A DNA stretch of 64,000 bases, from NCBI GenBank assembly GCA_009829735.1, contig CM020618.1:28682894-28746893 (forward strand). The letters are read 5' to 3'. This DNA is from Pyropia yezoensis. Its lineage: Eukaryota > Rhodophyta > Bangiophyceae > Bangiales > Bangiaceae. How positions within the stretch are numbered: position 1 is the first letter of the stretch; each line of letters begins with the position of its first letter. The position numbers and the translations under genes were made by a program. Under the pieces are notes generated by a model. That model saw only the letters and a program-made list of their open reading frames with translations, searched no databases and had not been told where the DNA came from. Positions 52,582 through 63,319 of the stretch are shown one piece after another.

Positions 52582-55500
52582 CTATCGGCCGAGGCAGCGG
52601 CCAAACCGAAACCAGTGGATGCCCCGGCTGGACGAGGACGCGGAGCGGCTGCTCTCGGCGGCCAGCGACCCCGCCGCCCCGTAGAGCGTCAGCGACTGGC
52701 CGCCAACGGGGTCAAAGACCGCCACGTCCGCGTCGGTGGCCAGTGGGGGCGTTGGCGACAGGCCGTCGCCCACTCCGCGGCTGCGGCCGCCGCCACCCGA
52801 CGATGAGGACGGCCCAGACGCGCCATCGGCGCCGCCACGGGACTGCCCCGACGGGTCACGCCCGCCCGCCCCCCCCGCACCACCACGGCCGCCGCCGGGG
52901 CCCCGCCAGCCGCTCAGTAGCCGCTCTGCCGTCGCTGCCGCAATGGCCGACTCAAACGACGCTGCCGCGTGCCGCCCGCCCGAGCCACCGCCACCACCAC
53001 CGCCACTGTTGCCTCCGCTGCCGCCAGCGTCGCCGCTACCGGCGAGCCGTCCCGGCCCGCCGGCCGCCACGGGCTCAGTGGCGGCGCCGGCCCCCGAGCG
53101 GTCGCGTCCCGCGTCCGCCGACCCCCCCGACGGCAGCGGCCCAGAGCCGCCCCGCCGTGACGGGACGTCCCGCCCGACGCCGACGCCGCCGCTGCCGCCG
53201 CCGCCGCCCAGCGCCGAATGCCCGCCACTGGCGCGCTTCCGCACCGCCGTCAGGGCGTCGACGTAGCCGTGCGCGTCGGGGGAGGGCAGTGGCGGTGGCG
53301 CCCCCCCGGCAGGGGCGGCCGCCCCCCCGACTCCCCCCACAACGCCGGCAGCGCCGCCCGGCACGACGCCCGGCGGCTGGGGGCTCCCCCCATTGGCCGA
53401 CGCGGCACCCGAGCCGGGCGACAGGCCCGACCACTCGCGGCTAGCCGACACTACCCCCGCCCGCCGCGGAGGGGGAGCGGGCGGCAGCGGGGGTGGCAGC
53501 AAAGCCGACGGCGGGCGGGGGTGGCGGGAAAAGGACTCGTTGGCGGCGGGGTAGGGCCGAGACTGGGCCAGGATGGCGGCGTTAACGGGCGGCGGCGCGA
53601 GGCCCCGGCGGGCCGCCTCGGCGGGGCCGAGCAGGTGCACCCCCCCCGGGCCGGCAGAGACCACCCCCGGGTGCAGGCCGGCGGGGGCATACCGGAGGGG
53701 CCCGCCGACACCGCCCAGGCCGCCGCCCAGGCCGCCGCCCAGGCCGCCGCCCAGACCGCCCAGCGGGTGGGCGGGGTGCGGCAGTCGGGCTGGCGTGACC
53801 GACCCGTCGGGGTGCTCCGTAACGACCGCGGCGTTCATAGCGCGCTGGATGCGATTGAGCGCGCGGACGCCCTGGATGACGGCCCGCCACCGGTTGCGGG
53901 AGCCAAACTTGCGGATGTTGGCCTGCGCGATATCGAGCGCGTTGTGGGGCGCGGCGAGGCAGCTGTCGCGGAGCCACGGATGGTCGAGCGCCTCAGCGGC
54001 GGTCATACGGTTGCCAGGGTCTTTGTCCAGCAGGTTCATCAGGAAGTCCTTGCCTTGCTCGCTGATCATCACCCACTCGGGACCATCAAAGCGAACGGGG
54101 CGGTACTTGACCTTCTTCACCAGCTGCACCAAGTCGCTGTCGTCAAACGGAGGGGTACCAACAAGCATGATGTAAACAATCACTCCCTGGATAACGCGCA
54201 AGCATCGAGACAACGCACAGCCCAATCGCGGCAAGCACAAACGCTGGCAAGGACAAACGGCATGTCAGCGAAAACCAAGCAACAAAAACCAAACGCTCGC
54301 AGTGCCTCTGACAGCCAGCACGAAGAGCAGCAAACCAGCTACACCAGAGTGCCTGACATTCGGAAGGCATGCACAGCACGACTGCCCCCGCCTCGACCGC
54401 TTTGGGATACACGAAAGTAATACGACCGAATGCGCACGAGTCGATGCAACCGCACGTACCACACTCCACATATCTGACTCAAACCCATAAGGCTGCCGAA
54501 GGAGAACCTCTGGCGCCACGTAGAGGGGCGTCCCACATAGGGTGTTGCACAACTCGTTGGGGTCCTCACTGTAGTGGCTGATCCCGAAATCGATCAGCTT
54601 GATGTCGTACCGCGCGCCACTGCCACTGCCACCGCCATTGTCGGCCGCGCCTGTCCCTCCCGGCGATGACCCCAGGCCCGGTTCCGCGGCGCTGACGTAC
54701 ACGAAATTCTCCGCCTTGACGTCCCGGTGGGTGATGTTGAGGCGGTGGCAGAATGCTAGCGCCGACAGCATCGCCGCCGTTAGCCGCGCAGCGTCCTTCT
54801 CCGTGTACTGTCCCTTGTCCGAAATGCGGGAGAACAGCTCCCCCCCCTGCAAAAGCTCCATGAACATGTACACGTGCGTGTCGTCCTCCCCCACCTCAAT
54901 GAGCTCCACGATGTGCTCGTGGCCCCCCGCAAGGGAGAGAAGGCGATACGAAAACACTTCACGCGCCACCATCTTCTCGTGCGCTTGGTCGTCTGGGCGC
55001 TTGTCAATTACCTTGACGGCGGTGCGAACGCCCGGCTCGATGGTGCTGGTTGCGAGGCGCACGGTGGAGTTGCCGCCTTCCCCAAGCTTGCGCCCGTACA
55101 CCCATCGCGATTGGGGCGGTCCGGGGAGGTACAGCTCGCCCCCTGCGGTGGCCAACATTGACCGCTCTCCATTGGCCACCGGACTGTCGGGCACACCAAG
55201 CAAATTGTCCCCATAGTCAACGGTGGCAAGCGACGCCATCGATTCGCCACCAAAGATGCCGCCCCGGAGGCTGCCAGGCGGGCCAGCAGGGCGGGCGCCG
55301 CCTTCGCCCACGCTGCCAGGGCGGTACAAGTCGTGGCGGCTGGCCGTACCCCTCCCGCCGTCGGCAGGCGCCTCCACCGCGCCGCCAGGTTTGAAAATCT
55401 TTGAATAGTCGCGTCGCAATCGCTGCGGGTTGTCATGCGGGCTCTCCTCCCCGCCCAGGCCAAGGGATGAACGGCGCTGGGAGAGATAGCTGCTCCCCGG

Positions 55501-57006
55501 GGAGCGGATGGCCAGCTCGGCCAGCTCAGGGCCGGGCGGGAGGCGGCGACGAGAGCTAGCCCGCCGTACCAGCAGCGATTCACGGCCATCCACGCTGAGC
55601 ACAGGACGCATCTGGCCCCCCGCGGTCGCCAGTGTCGGTGCCACATGGGAGGACGGAGGCCGATGGAGGGAGCCTGGCGCCGCCGATTGCGCGTCGCCGT
55701 CGACATCCAGGTCAGATAGCAGCGTCACCACAGCCCGCGCATCGGGGTCATCTTCCCCGTACCCATTGGCGCCGCTCCCCGCCCGCCCCAACCCGTCGAG
55801 CAAGGAGCGCGCGGAGCGGGAGAGGGCCTGCTGGGACGCCAAGCCGCCACTCAGCTCATCACGCGCGGGAGCGACATTCCCGTCGCCATCTCTGTCGCCG
55901 CTGCCGGCAGCGGCAGCGTCCTGCGGAGGCGTCGGGGACTGGGCGCCCACGTCGTGCACACCATCCTCTTCTTCCTCTTCCGCCAGGGAGACGAGCATGG
56001 ACAAGTCCGCCTTTTTCGACGCCGCCGCGGCCATCACTCGCTTGGCCGACGATGGCAGCAGCAGGCCGCTGGCCAAGGACGCCGAACCCGGCGCGCCGCG
56101 CAGGGACGAGACGGGCGCCCCCCCGGAAGTCGCTGCCCTTGGCAACGCTGGCGACGAGGACGATGCCCACTTGGCGAGGAGTGGCCCGGGGGCACCACCC
56201 GCTCGCCCCTCTGGAGCGGCAGCGCCCCCCCCCACGGCTGGGCCCACGCCCGTTACGGTCGCATGATCCAGCCGGTCCCGGACCCGCTCCAGGTGCTCAC
56301 ACAGCCGCTCCAGCAGCTGGTCGAGCGACATGGGCGGGACCAGCGGCGGGCGGCCGCCGCCGCCCCCACCCCCCCCCGCTAGTGACGCCAACGACGCCAT
56401 GGACGCCCCCCCATCGACGCGGCCAAGCGCGCGCGACAGCGCCGGCGGCAGCGCAACCCCTGCAACAACCCCCAACCCCTGCGCGCTGTTCAACAGCCGC
56501 CGCGCCGAGCGGCGTTGGGAGGCGGAAAGGGCGCCCGCCCAGCCGGTGGCGGCTGTCGACGACGACGTTGCGTCATCCGCGATGGCGAGCAGCGGCAACG
56601 GCGCGGGGGGCGGGGGCGGCGGTGGCAGCGGCGCCGCGAGAACCACGGGCAGGGGGGGAGAGTTCCAGTCATCGTCGGGCTCAGGGGAGTGGGGCGCCCG
56701 CGGGGACGCCCGCGCAGCCGCGCTGCCGGGCACCGGCGCCGACCGCTGCCGCCGCACCGCATCGGTGACGGCCGCAACCGCGTCGGCCGACAGGGAGGTG
56801 GGCGTCGCGGGGGAGGGGCGCCCGCTGCCGCCGCCACCGCCCCCAACAACGCCGCCGCCACCGCCGCCTCCGCCACCACTACCGCCGCCGCGGCGACCCG
56901 ACAATGCCGACGGGGCTCCCCCTCCCCCCGCAGACCCCCCAGGCACAACGGGCGGCTTCCCACTCGACCGTCGGGGGCTGGGCCGTCCCGCCCGCAGCGG
57001 CGCCAT
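52582..57006 (-). CDS. CaMK-like Ser/Thr protein kinase, two exons
   Basis: Exons 57006-54460 and 54186-52582 encode 1383 aa. The 273-bp intron starts GTACGT and ends CAG, joining DMWSV to GVIVYIMLVG exactly in kinase subdomain IX. Kinase domain about residues 634-930: glycine loop GEGGNSTV (642-649), Lys665 in TAVKVID, HRDVKAEN (catalytic Asp762), DFG (Asp806), TLCGTPLYVAPE, DMWSVGVIVYIMLVGTPPFDD, HPWL. A Gly/Ser insert of about 30 residues separates the HRD and DFG motifs. A basic amphipathic segment follows (IRKFGSRNRWRAVIQGVRAL), placed like the autoinhibitory/calmodulin-binding junction of CaMK and CDPK enzymes, but no EF-hands follow. The 630-residue N-terminus and 400-residue C-terminus are Ser/Gly/Pro-rich, probably disordered and phosphorylated. 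Likely calcium/calmodulin-responsive; substrate unknown. Confidence 0.88.
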
Positions 57007-58973
57007 CCCCCAGCTACCGCCCCCCGACCACGGCGGCTACAAGGGGCGGCTGCGGCCGCTGCAGCGGTAGCGGCGGCGAAACGGCGATGCCAGCGGCCGG
57101 GAGCACGGGGGAGGGGGCACCAGCGAGGAGGGACGCCGCCGGAACAGAGGCCGGCGTGCCGCATTTCCCACGCTGCCGCCAAGGACGGGCCGGTGCACAG
57201 CCGCGACGTGCACGTGGGCACGGCGGTGGAGGGGGGTGCGGGCGGCAGAGGAAGGCGGTGAAATCGATATAGGGGTTGGTCGCGGGATGAAAGAGCAAGA
57301 ATGGGATAGCCGGTGAGACTACGAGAGATGGGCGAGCAAGAATAGCAAAATTGGTCGGGGGGGGGACGGGAGGGCAGAGCGGAGCGGCGAGGGGGGAAGC
57401 CGCACGGGGGGGGGAAGGGGGCACGAGGGGGCCCCGTCCACGTGCCCCGTCGTCGACGACACAGACACACCCCCGACACATGCGCTGGGTCAAGGCCGGG
57501 ATGATGGCGCGCACGAGCGGGACGGGCCCGGCCGCGTGGCACCAGGTGCGGCGGCGGCCTGCGCGGGAGTTGAGCTTCTTCAGACCGCGACCGCCAGCTA
57601 CTTGACAACTCAACTATTCTGGGTGAAAATAGACGTGATGACAGCGTGAAACATCTTTATTGACCCGACCGCAATCGTGCAGGAGCACCCTCTTTTTGGG
57701 AGGGCCTCGTGTCTCTACGGTATTGGACAAGTGGACCCCTACAGCATTGATCATGCCCAATGGGCGCTCGCTCCTGTTGTCCTCGGTAGCGCGCGATGGA
57801 CGTGCTCGGGACGGCCTGAAAAACAGCGCCGGCAAACACGCAACCTGGCACAATCCAGCCTGTGGGTGAGCACAATCGTGAACCCAACACTGTGGGCACC
57901 GGGCGTGTGCAGGGGGCGAGCAGGAGCTCCGCGACGCAGCTGTAAGGCGAAGGAAGCGGCCAGAACCGGCACCCCCGATGATCATCAGCCCATATGTAAA
58001 AAGTGTGCATTGGCATGTCGCTGTAAGTAGTAGTGGACAGGAGCTCAGCGGAGCCCCTCCCTCGGTCCCGTTTTCACTCGGGCCACGGCGCAACTCATCA
58101 GGTCCGCCGTCGCGGGGGTGGGTTTGTGGCGTTGCCGCTGTCCCCCCGCCCCCCCCTCCCACCGACCCCTCCCACGGCGCTCTTGCAGGCACCGGAAAGC
58201 GCCCGCCGCCCCTCCGCCCCCACCAGCAGCACAAGCCCGTCCCCCCCCCGCCCCCCCCCACACACCGCCAACGACACACACACGTGGGGCGCGGGAGTCT
58301 GCCCACACGCTGCCGGCCACGCCGACCACCGTCTGCGCTGTCCATCGTCCCGCCGGCGTCGCCCCACGCTGGGGAGGGGGGGTGGGGGGGGGGTGGGTGG
58401 GGGGTCGGTTGCTCCGGCCTGTCCTACCGTCACGGGGCGCCTGACGGGGCGACGCAGCGGCGCGGGGGCGGAGACTCGGCGGCACGGCGGCGTGGCGGCG
58501 GCGGCGGTGGCGTATCCCGGTGGGTGGTGGCGTGCGACGGTGCTGGTGAACCTTGTGGGGAGGGAGGAGGGTGGTCGCAGGAGGACGGGAGAGCACGGGG
58601 CGCAGCTGCTCGCACCGTCGTTGAACCGTGTGCCTACCTGCCCGCGGCGTTGCTTTTTTTTTTCCTTGACAACGCCGCCCGGTCGCCTATCGGAGGTGCT
58701 TGCGCGGTGGGGGCTGTTCTTGTCGCCGCCATCTGTGCGCCGCGCGGGCGCGGGGAGGAGGCCGTCATCGGCCCTGTTCTTCGCGAGTGGCGCGGCCTTG
58801 CACCCATTGGCAAGCGCCTCTGGCCTCGCCGGGGCGCGCGGGCGTCTACTCTGAACCTACCTGCCCCTGCTTACTTCCCCTCCCCCCCGCTCCTCGGAGG
58901 CGCGCGGGCGAGCGTTCTTTCCGTCAACAAGTCGGAACGCGTGGCGCGCGGCTGCCGCCGCCGCCGTCGATTC
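57007..58973. promoter_or_regulatory. divergent region between kinase and WD40 genes
   Basis: 2 kb between two divergent starts. On the minus strand a CAATAAAG near 57655-57662 resembles a poly(A) signal, and the minus frame 58345-57614 is open, but its translation has no recognisable feature. The frame leading into the WD40 gene is open from 57978, but that part is low-complexity and taken as leader. Confidence 0.4.
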
Positions 58974-61901
58974 ATGGGCGCATCGGTCACCCGCGGCGGT
59001 AACGCGGGTGGCGCCAAGCCGGCCGGCGGGCTCAACGGCGGTGGCGCCGGCGGCCGTGGCAGGATGGACACGGGCGGCCCGTCGGATCCGGTGACAGAAC
59101 GGGCGAGCGGTGGAGGAGGAGGGGGGGGGGGGCTGGTTGCCGCTGCTGCCGCTGCTGCCGCTGCCACGGGGGATGTCTCCGGTGGGGAGGGCATCCGCGG
59201 CCGTCTGGGAGGGGCTGCTGTAGAGGCGTCGGCGGGTGATGCCGCCGACCGCGAGGGGGGTGGCAGCGGCGGCGGCGGCGGTGGACCCACTGGGGAGGCG
59301 GCGCCGCCAGCGTCGGCAGAGGTGGCCCCGTGGGCGCCCGGCGCTGGTCTTATGGCGGACGACGCGGAGGGGGGGCTGGAGGAGGACGACAGCGACTACC
59401 TCCACGACGACCCGGACGACTACTCGTCGGATGATTTCGGATCGGACGAGGACCTGAATGACAGTATGGGCGTGCCATCCCCGCTCTTGGGGGGAGGGAC
59501 AGGTAGGGGGGGGGCGCCTGCAGACGAGATCCCTGCGCCCGCTTTTGGCGCCCCCCCCCCTCTGGTGAACGCCCCAGGTGTGCCGGTAGGCCTCCTCCCT
59601 GGCGGTGGACCTGCCGGCGGCGGCGGCGGTGGCGGCGGCAGCGGCGGTAGTGGCGGTGTCGGCAGCGGCGTCGGCGGTGGCGCTGGCGGCGGCGGCGGCG
59701 GCGGGGCGGCCACCGGCGGCAGCCTGCCCGCGTGGTATTCACATCAGCTGGGCTTCCAGCGGTGGGAAGGGAGCTCCCGGCGAGCGCTGGTGGCTCAGCC
59801 CCCCTCGCCGTCCTCCCTCATCCCCCGCCCCGCGTCGAGGCTGCTCGCGGCGGTGCCGCTGCCGCTGGACATGCCGGCGGTCGCGGCGCTGCACCCCGCT
59901 CTGGCGCTGCTGCGGCAAAGAGAGATCCGCGCGGGCGGTGACCTGCGCGCGTCTGGCCAGTCGCGGGTGCTGCGTTTTGCCGAGGCGGCCTCCCTGTCGC
60001 GCCTCGGCGCGGGGCGGTACCTGCCGCTGGGGCGAGAAGCTGCGCAGGTGCGTTCGACCATCTCAATCGCGTTTGCGGCGGACGGCAGCCGGTTTGCGTC
60101 GACGCACGGGGACCACTCGGTCAAGGTATTTGACTACCCATCGGGGCGGCTGCTCATCTGCCTTGAGGGCCATCCCCGCACGCCATGGACGGTGCGCTTC
60201 CACCCACGGCGGCGGGATATCCTCGCGTCGGGTTGCCTCGGTCATGAATGTCGCGTGTGGAACGCCAAGACCGGGGTGTGCCTGCGGACGCACGCCTTCC
60301 ACGCGGGCATCTCGTGCGTGTCGTTCCACCCCGACGGGGACGTCCTGGCCGTGACCGCCGGCCGCTGCCTGTACCTGTGGCAGTACGCGATCGCCGACTC
60401 GTTGCCGGTGCCGGTGATGGAAGCCCAGCACCCGTTCCACATGGTGGATTTCCACCCCGACGGGGAGCTGCTCATACTGGGCCAGAAAAACCGCCAGCAG
60501 CGGACGCTCGACTCGCAGTTTACGCTCAAGCTCATCCTCCACCGCTTCTCCCGGCACGGCCACCCGCTGCCGTCGGCGCAGCCGTCCCCGTTGGCGCATG
60601 GCCAATATCACGTGCGCCACCCGCCGGGCGTGGCGGGCACCCCCGCAGCAACGGGCGCAGCGAACGCGGGCGCGGCGGTAGGCGGCGCCGCTGCCGCACC
60701 AGCCCCGGCTGCGGCCTCCGCGCCGGTTGGTGCCTCGTGGGCTCCCATCGCCCCTGCGGGGGCGCCTGCCGGCTCTGCCGCGGCGAGCGCGGCGGCAGCT
60801 GCAGGCGTGCTGGCCGATATTGTGCTCGACGCGAGCCGGTCAGGGTCGAGCGCCGCCACTGCCGCCGCCCCTGGGGACGTGATGGCGTGGCTCGGCCCCG
60901 CCGTCTTGACCTTCCCCCGTGCGGTGGCGTACAATGACGCGGGGGTGGACTTTTCCCCGTGCGGAACCATGCTGGCCGCGTGCATCCCTCCCCACACTGA
61001 GGACGCGACCGCCGACTGCCTGGCCTTGCGTAGCGGGGGTGTGGCAGCGCCCGCGGCCGCCACGGGCGGCGCGTCCGAGTTCCAAATTGCCATCATCTCC
61101 CTAAGACCTTCCTCGCTGGGCGCGTGCACCTGTGCGGCGCCGCTGGACGTGGGGCACGTGACAGCCCTGACCAACCTCAAGTTCTCGCCAACGTCAGCGC
61201 ACCTGCTTGCGGGCTTCTCTTTTAGGCCGTCCAACCCGATCCTCCGCCAGGCCGTCACGGCGGGCAACGCGGCGGCCGCAGCGGTGTTGGCGGCCACTGC
61301 GGGAGGCGCAGGCCTGCCACCACCCGCTGGTGGGGGTGCCCCCACCGCGGGGGTGCCTGGTGGCGGCTTTGCGCCCGATGCGGCGCTAGCCGCCTTCTTC
61401 GCAGCCGGCCCCGGTGGCGCGGCGGCCGCCGCGGCTGGTGGCGGCAGCAATGGGGCCCCACCGGGTGGTGGCGGTGGCGGGGGCGTCCCCTTGCCGCCTG
61501 GAGATGGCGGCGTCGACGGAGCAGCTGCGCTCCCGCCACCCCCCGGCGGGGATGGCGGCGGCGTGGATGACGGAGGCGGCGGCGGCGGCTCCCCCCTCCC
61601 CATGGCGGCCAGCACCGTGCCCGTGGTAGACCTCTACGACGTGGCCGCCGGCCTGCGGCTGGTGCATAGCATCTCAGCCGACGTGGGCGTCGGCGAGGAG
61701 CGGGGCGTCAGTGACGAGATCAACTGTGCTGTATTTGCGCCGCGGTCAGGGGCAGCCGAGGCGGTCATTTACGGCACCCAAAGGGGGCGCATCCGCGTCT
61801 TTGGCGGCTCTGTGTCGCCGTCGCGGCCACTGCCTGGGGGTGGCGCCGAAATGGACCTGGACCTGGACGTGGATGATGATGCGGGGTCCCAGATTGTGTG
61901 A
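58974..61901 (+). CDS. AMBRA1/DCAF3-like WD40 protein
   Basis: Single-exon protein of 975 aa from the ATG at 58974. Gly/Ala-rich N-terminus, then an acidic stretch (EEDDSDYLHDDPDDYSSDDF, about residues 139-158). From about residue 360 come WD40 repeats that match AMBRA1-type proteins: STISIAFAADGSRFASTHGD, LEGHPRTPWTVRFHP, ILASGCLGHECRVWNAKTG, ISCVSFHPDGDVLAVTAG, LYLWQY. A long Ala/Gly-rich linker follows, then C-terminal blades (VDFSPCGTMLAACIP, LTNLKFSPTSAHLLAGFSF, DEINCAVFAPRSGAAEAVIY, GTQRGRIRVFGG). AMBRA1/DCAF3 proteins are substrate receptors of CUL4-DDB1 ubiquitin ligases, linked in animals to cyclin D turnover and autophagy. DDB1 binding is expected from the RTPW...ASGCLDxxxRxWD region, though here the canonical WDxR is VWNAK, a divergence worth noting. 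Nuclear or cytosolic. Confidence 0.85.
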   Translation: MGASVTRGGNAGGAKPAGGLNGGGAGGRGRMDTGGPSDPVTERASGGGGGGGGLVAAAAAAAAATGDVSGGEGIRGRLGGAAVEASAGDAADREGGGSGGGGGGPTGEAAPPASAEVAPWAPGAGLMADDAEGGLEEDDSDYLHDDPDDYSSDDFGSDEDLNDSMGVPSPLLGGGTGRGGAPADEIPAPAFGAPPPLVNAPGVPVGLLPGGGPAGGGGGGGGSGGSGGVGSGVGGGAGGGGGGGAATGGSLPAWYSHQLGFQRWEGSSRRALVAQPPSPSSLIPRPASRLLAAVPLPLDMPAVAALHPALALLRQREIRAGGDLRASGQSRVLRFAEAASLSRLGAGRYLPLGREAAQVRSTISIAFAADGSRFASTHGDHSVKVFDYPSGRLLICLEGHPRTPWTVRFHPRRRDILASGCLGHECRVWNAKTGVCLRTHAFHAGISCVSFHPDGDVLAVTAGRCLYLWQYAIADSLPVPVMEAQHPFHMVDFHPDGELLILGQKNRQQRTLDSQFTLKLILHRFSRHGHPLPSAQPSPLAHGQYHVRHPPGVAGTPAATGAANAGAAVGGAAAAPAPAAASAPVGASWAPIAPAGAPAGSAAASAAAAAGVLADIVLDASRSGSSAATAAAPGDVMAWLGPAVLTFPRAVAYNDAGVDFSPCGTMLAACIPPHTEDATADCLALRSGGVAAPAAATGGASEFQIAIISLRPSSLGACTCAAPLDVGHVTALTNLKFSPTSAHLLAGFSFRPSNPILRQAVTAGNAAAAAVLAATAGGAGLPPPAGGGAPTAGVPGGGFAPDAALAAFFAAGPGGAAAAAAGGGSNGAPPGGGGGGGVPLPPGDGGVDGAAALPPPPGGDGGGVDDGGGGGGSPLPMAASTVPVVDLYDVAAGLRLVHSISADVGVGEERGVSDEINCAVFAPRSGAAEAVIYGTQRGRIRVFGGSVSPSRPLPGGGAEMDLDLDVDDDAGSQIV

Positions 61902-62395
61902 CGAGGTTGTGGGCGGGGGACGGGGCGTTTGCACGTCGACGGTTGGGTGGGGCGACGGCTACGGCAGTGGCGCGGGAGTGGTGGGGAGTGGCTGGGCGGC
62001 TGGGGGAGGGAGTTTGGGAGGCGCGAGGAGAGGGTGAGAGGGGGGAGAAGAAGGTGCAAGCGGCCGAGCGCCCCGCCACGACGGGGGCTCGTTCTGTCGG
62101 CTCGTTCTCAACAATTGTGGCGGGCGAGAGCAGAGGTGGAGGGGGAGATGGGGGGCGGGGCGGCGGCGGCACCCGCGTACGCCATGCGAAGCCGGCACAC
62201 ACACTCTGGGGAGCGCAACGCCTGTCGTTCCCGTTGCGTGTTTTTTTTTTTCTCGCTCCTGCTTCCCCCCCCCCCCCAAGCGCCACCGCCGGCACCGGTC
62301 TATCCACCCCCGCCTCCCCACGCATTGTGGTAGTAGCGACGGCCGACGGTGCTGGCCACTTGAGGCGGAGAGGGCGGTGCGCCACACCCCCAGCG
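61902..62395. other. convergent intergenic region
   Basis: Short spacer between convergent 3' ends. A T-rich patch lies at about 62240-62252, and a run of 32 C begins at 62399 just beyond. Confidence 0.5.
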
Positions 62396-62397
62396 TC

Positions 62398-62431
<34 letters not shown>

Positions 62432-63319
62432 CCGGGGGGGCCGGCCGTCGTCGGCCAGCCGCGCAAACAGGTAGTCGGTCGTTCGGCGGAGCGACGCCAC
62501 CTCGGCTCGCAGCGCCCGGCGGCGGCGCGACGCGGCGCTGCCGCGGCCACCCCCCCCGGCGCCCCCGCCGATAGTCCCGCCTCCCCCGTCGCTCCCTCCG
62601 ACCCCCTCATCACTACCCCTAGCACCACCCCCACCACCAAACCAGGCGCCCCAGCCAATGCCGCTGCTGCTGCTGCTCGTGGGCGCGGCGGCGGCAGCCT
62701 TGGCCCCCCCCGCCCCGCCCCCGTCGGCGGCCACCACCAGCACGTCCCGCAGGATGTCGAGGTGCCGCTCCAGCGCCCGCACCCGCGCCTCGAGCACCCC
62801 ACACCCACACGTGGTGGGGACGGTGCAGCCAGGACCGCCGCCGCCGCCACCGTCGCCGCCACCACCGCCGTAGGACTCGACAGCAGTAGTGGGGCCGTCG
62901 GCCACGGTACCCGTAGCCGCCACCGCCGCCGCCGCCGCCGCCGCTGCCGCATGGGGGACGCCCAGGTCAAAAGAGGCCGACGCGGCGGCGGCGGCGGGCC
63001 GGTCGGCCGAGCCGCGGCTGGACGACCCAAAGGTCGCGCCGCGGCGCAGGCGGGGGCGCCGCACCGCACCCGCAGCGGCGGCCGCAGCGTCCCCACTGCT
63101 GCTGGGGGCGGTGCGGAAGGTGTCGCCACCACCGCCACCGACACCGCTACCGTCACCACCACCGCCGCTACCGCCACCGCCACCACCACGGGGAACGCCA
63201 GCACCGCCGCCACCGCCACCGCCGTCGTCGCCAGCCGAGGAACCGGGTGGCCGCGCCACAAACGAGGCGCCCCGTCGCAGCGGCGGCCGCGTGACGGCCG
63301 ACGGGAGCGGGGGAGGCAT
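62396..63319 (-). CDS. low-complexity protein with coiled-coil stretches
   Basis: Open frame of 307 aa from the ATG at 63319 (MPPPLPSAVTR). A duplicated basic motif, LRRGASF and LRRGATF, sits in RPPLRRGASFVARP and RRPRLRRGATFGSS; RRGxS is a basophilic kinase-type site. Gly- and Ala-rich linkers follow, then two likely helical coiled-coil segments: GVLEARVRALERHLDILRDV and RRALRAEVASLRRTTDYLFA, each with heptad-spaced Leu/Val. The end runs into 32 C on the plus strand (62399-62430), read as poly-Gly, so the true C-terminus and even the stop are uncertain. An acceptor-like tract (TTTTCCCCCAG) just upstream of the ATG suggests an intron in the 5' UTR. The plus strand is open too. No family recognised; possibly a scaffold or regulatory protein. 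Confidence 0.5.

Noticed and set aside
57614-58345. Minus frame ending near a CAATAAAG sequence
   Set aside because: The possible poly(A) signal is noted, but the translation is low-complexity then featureless; insufficient for a gene call.
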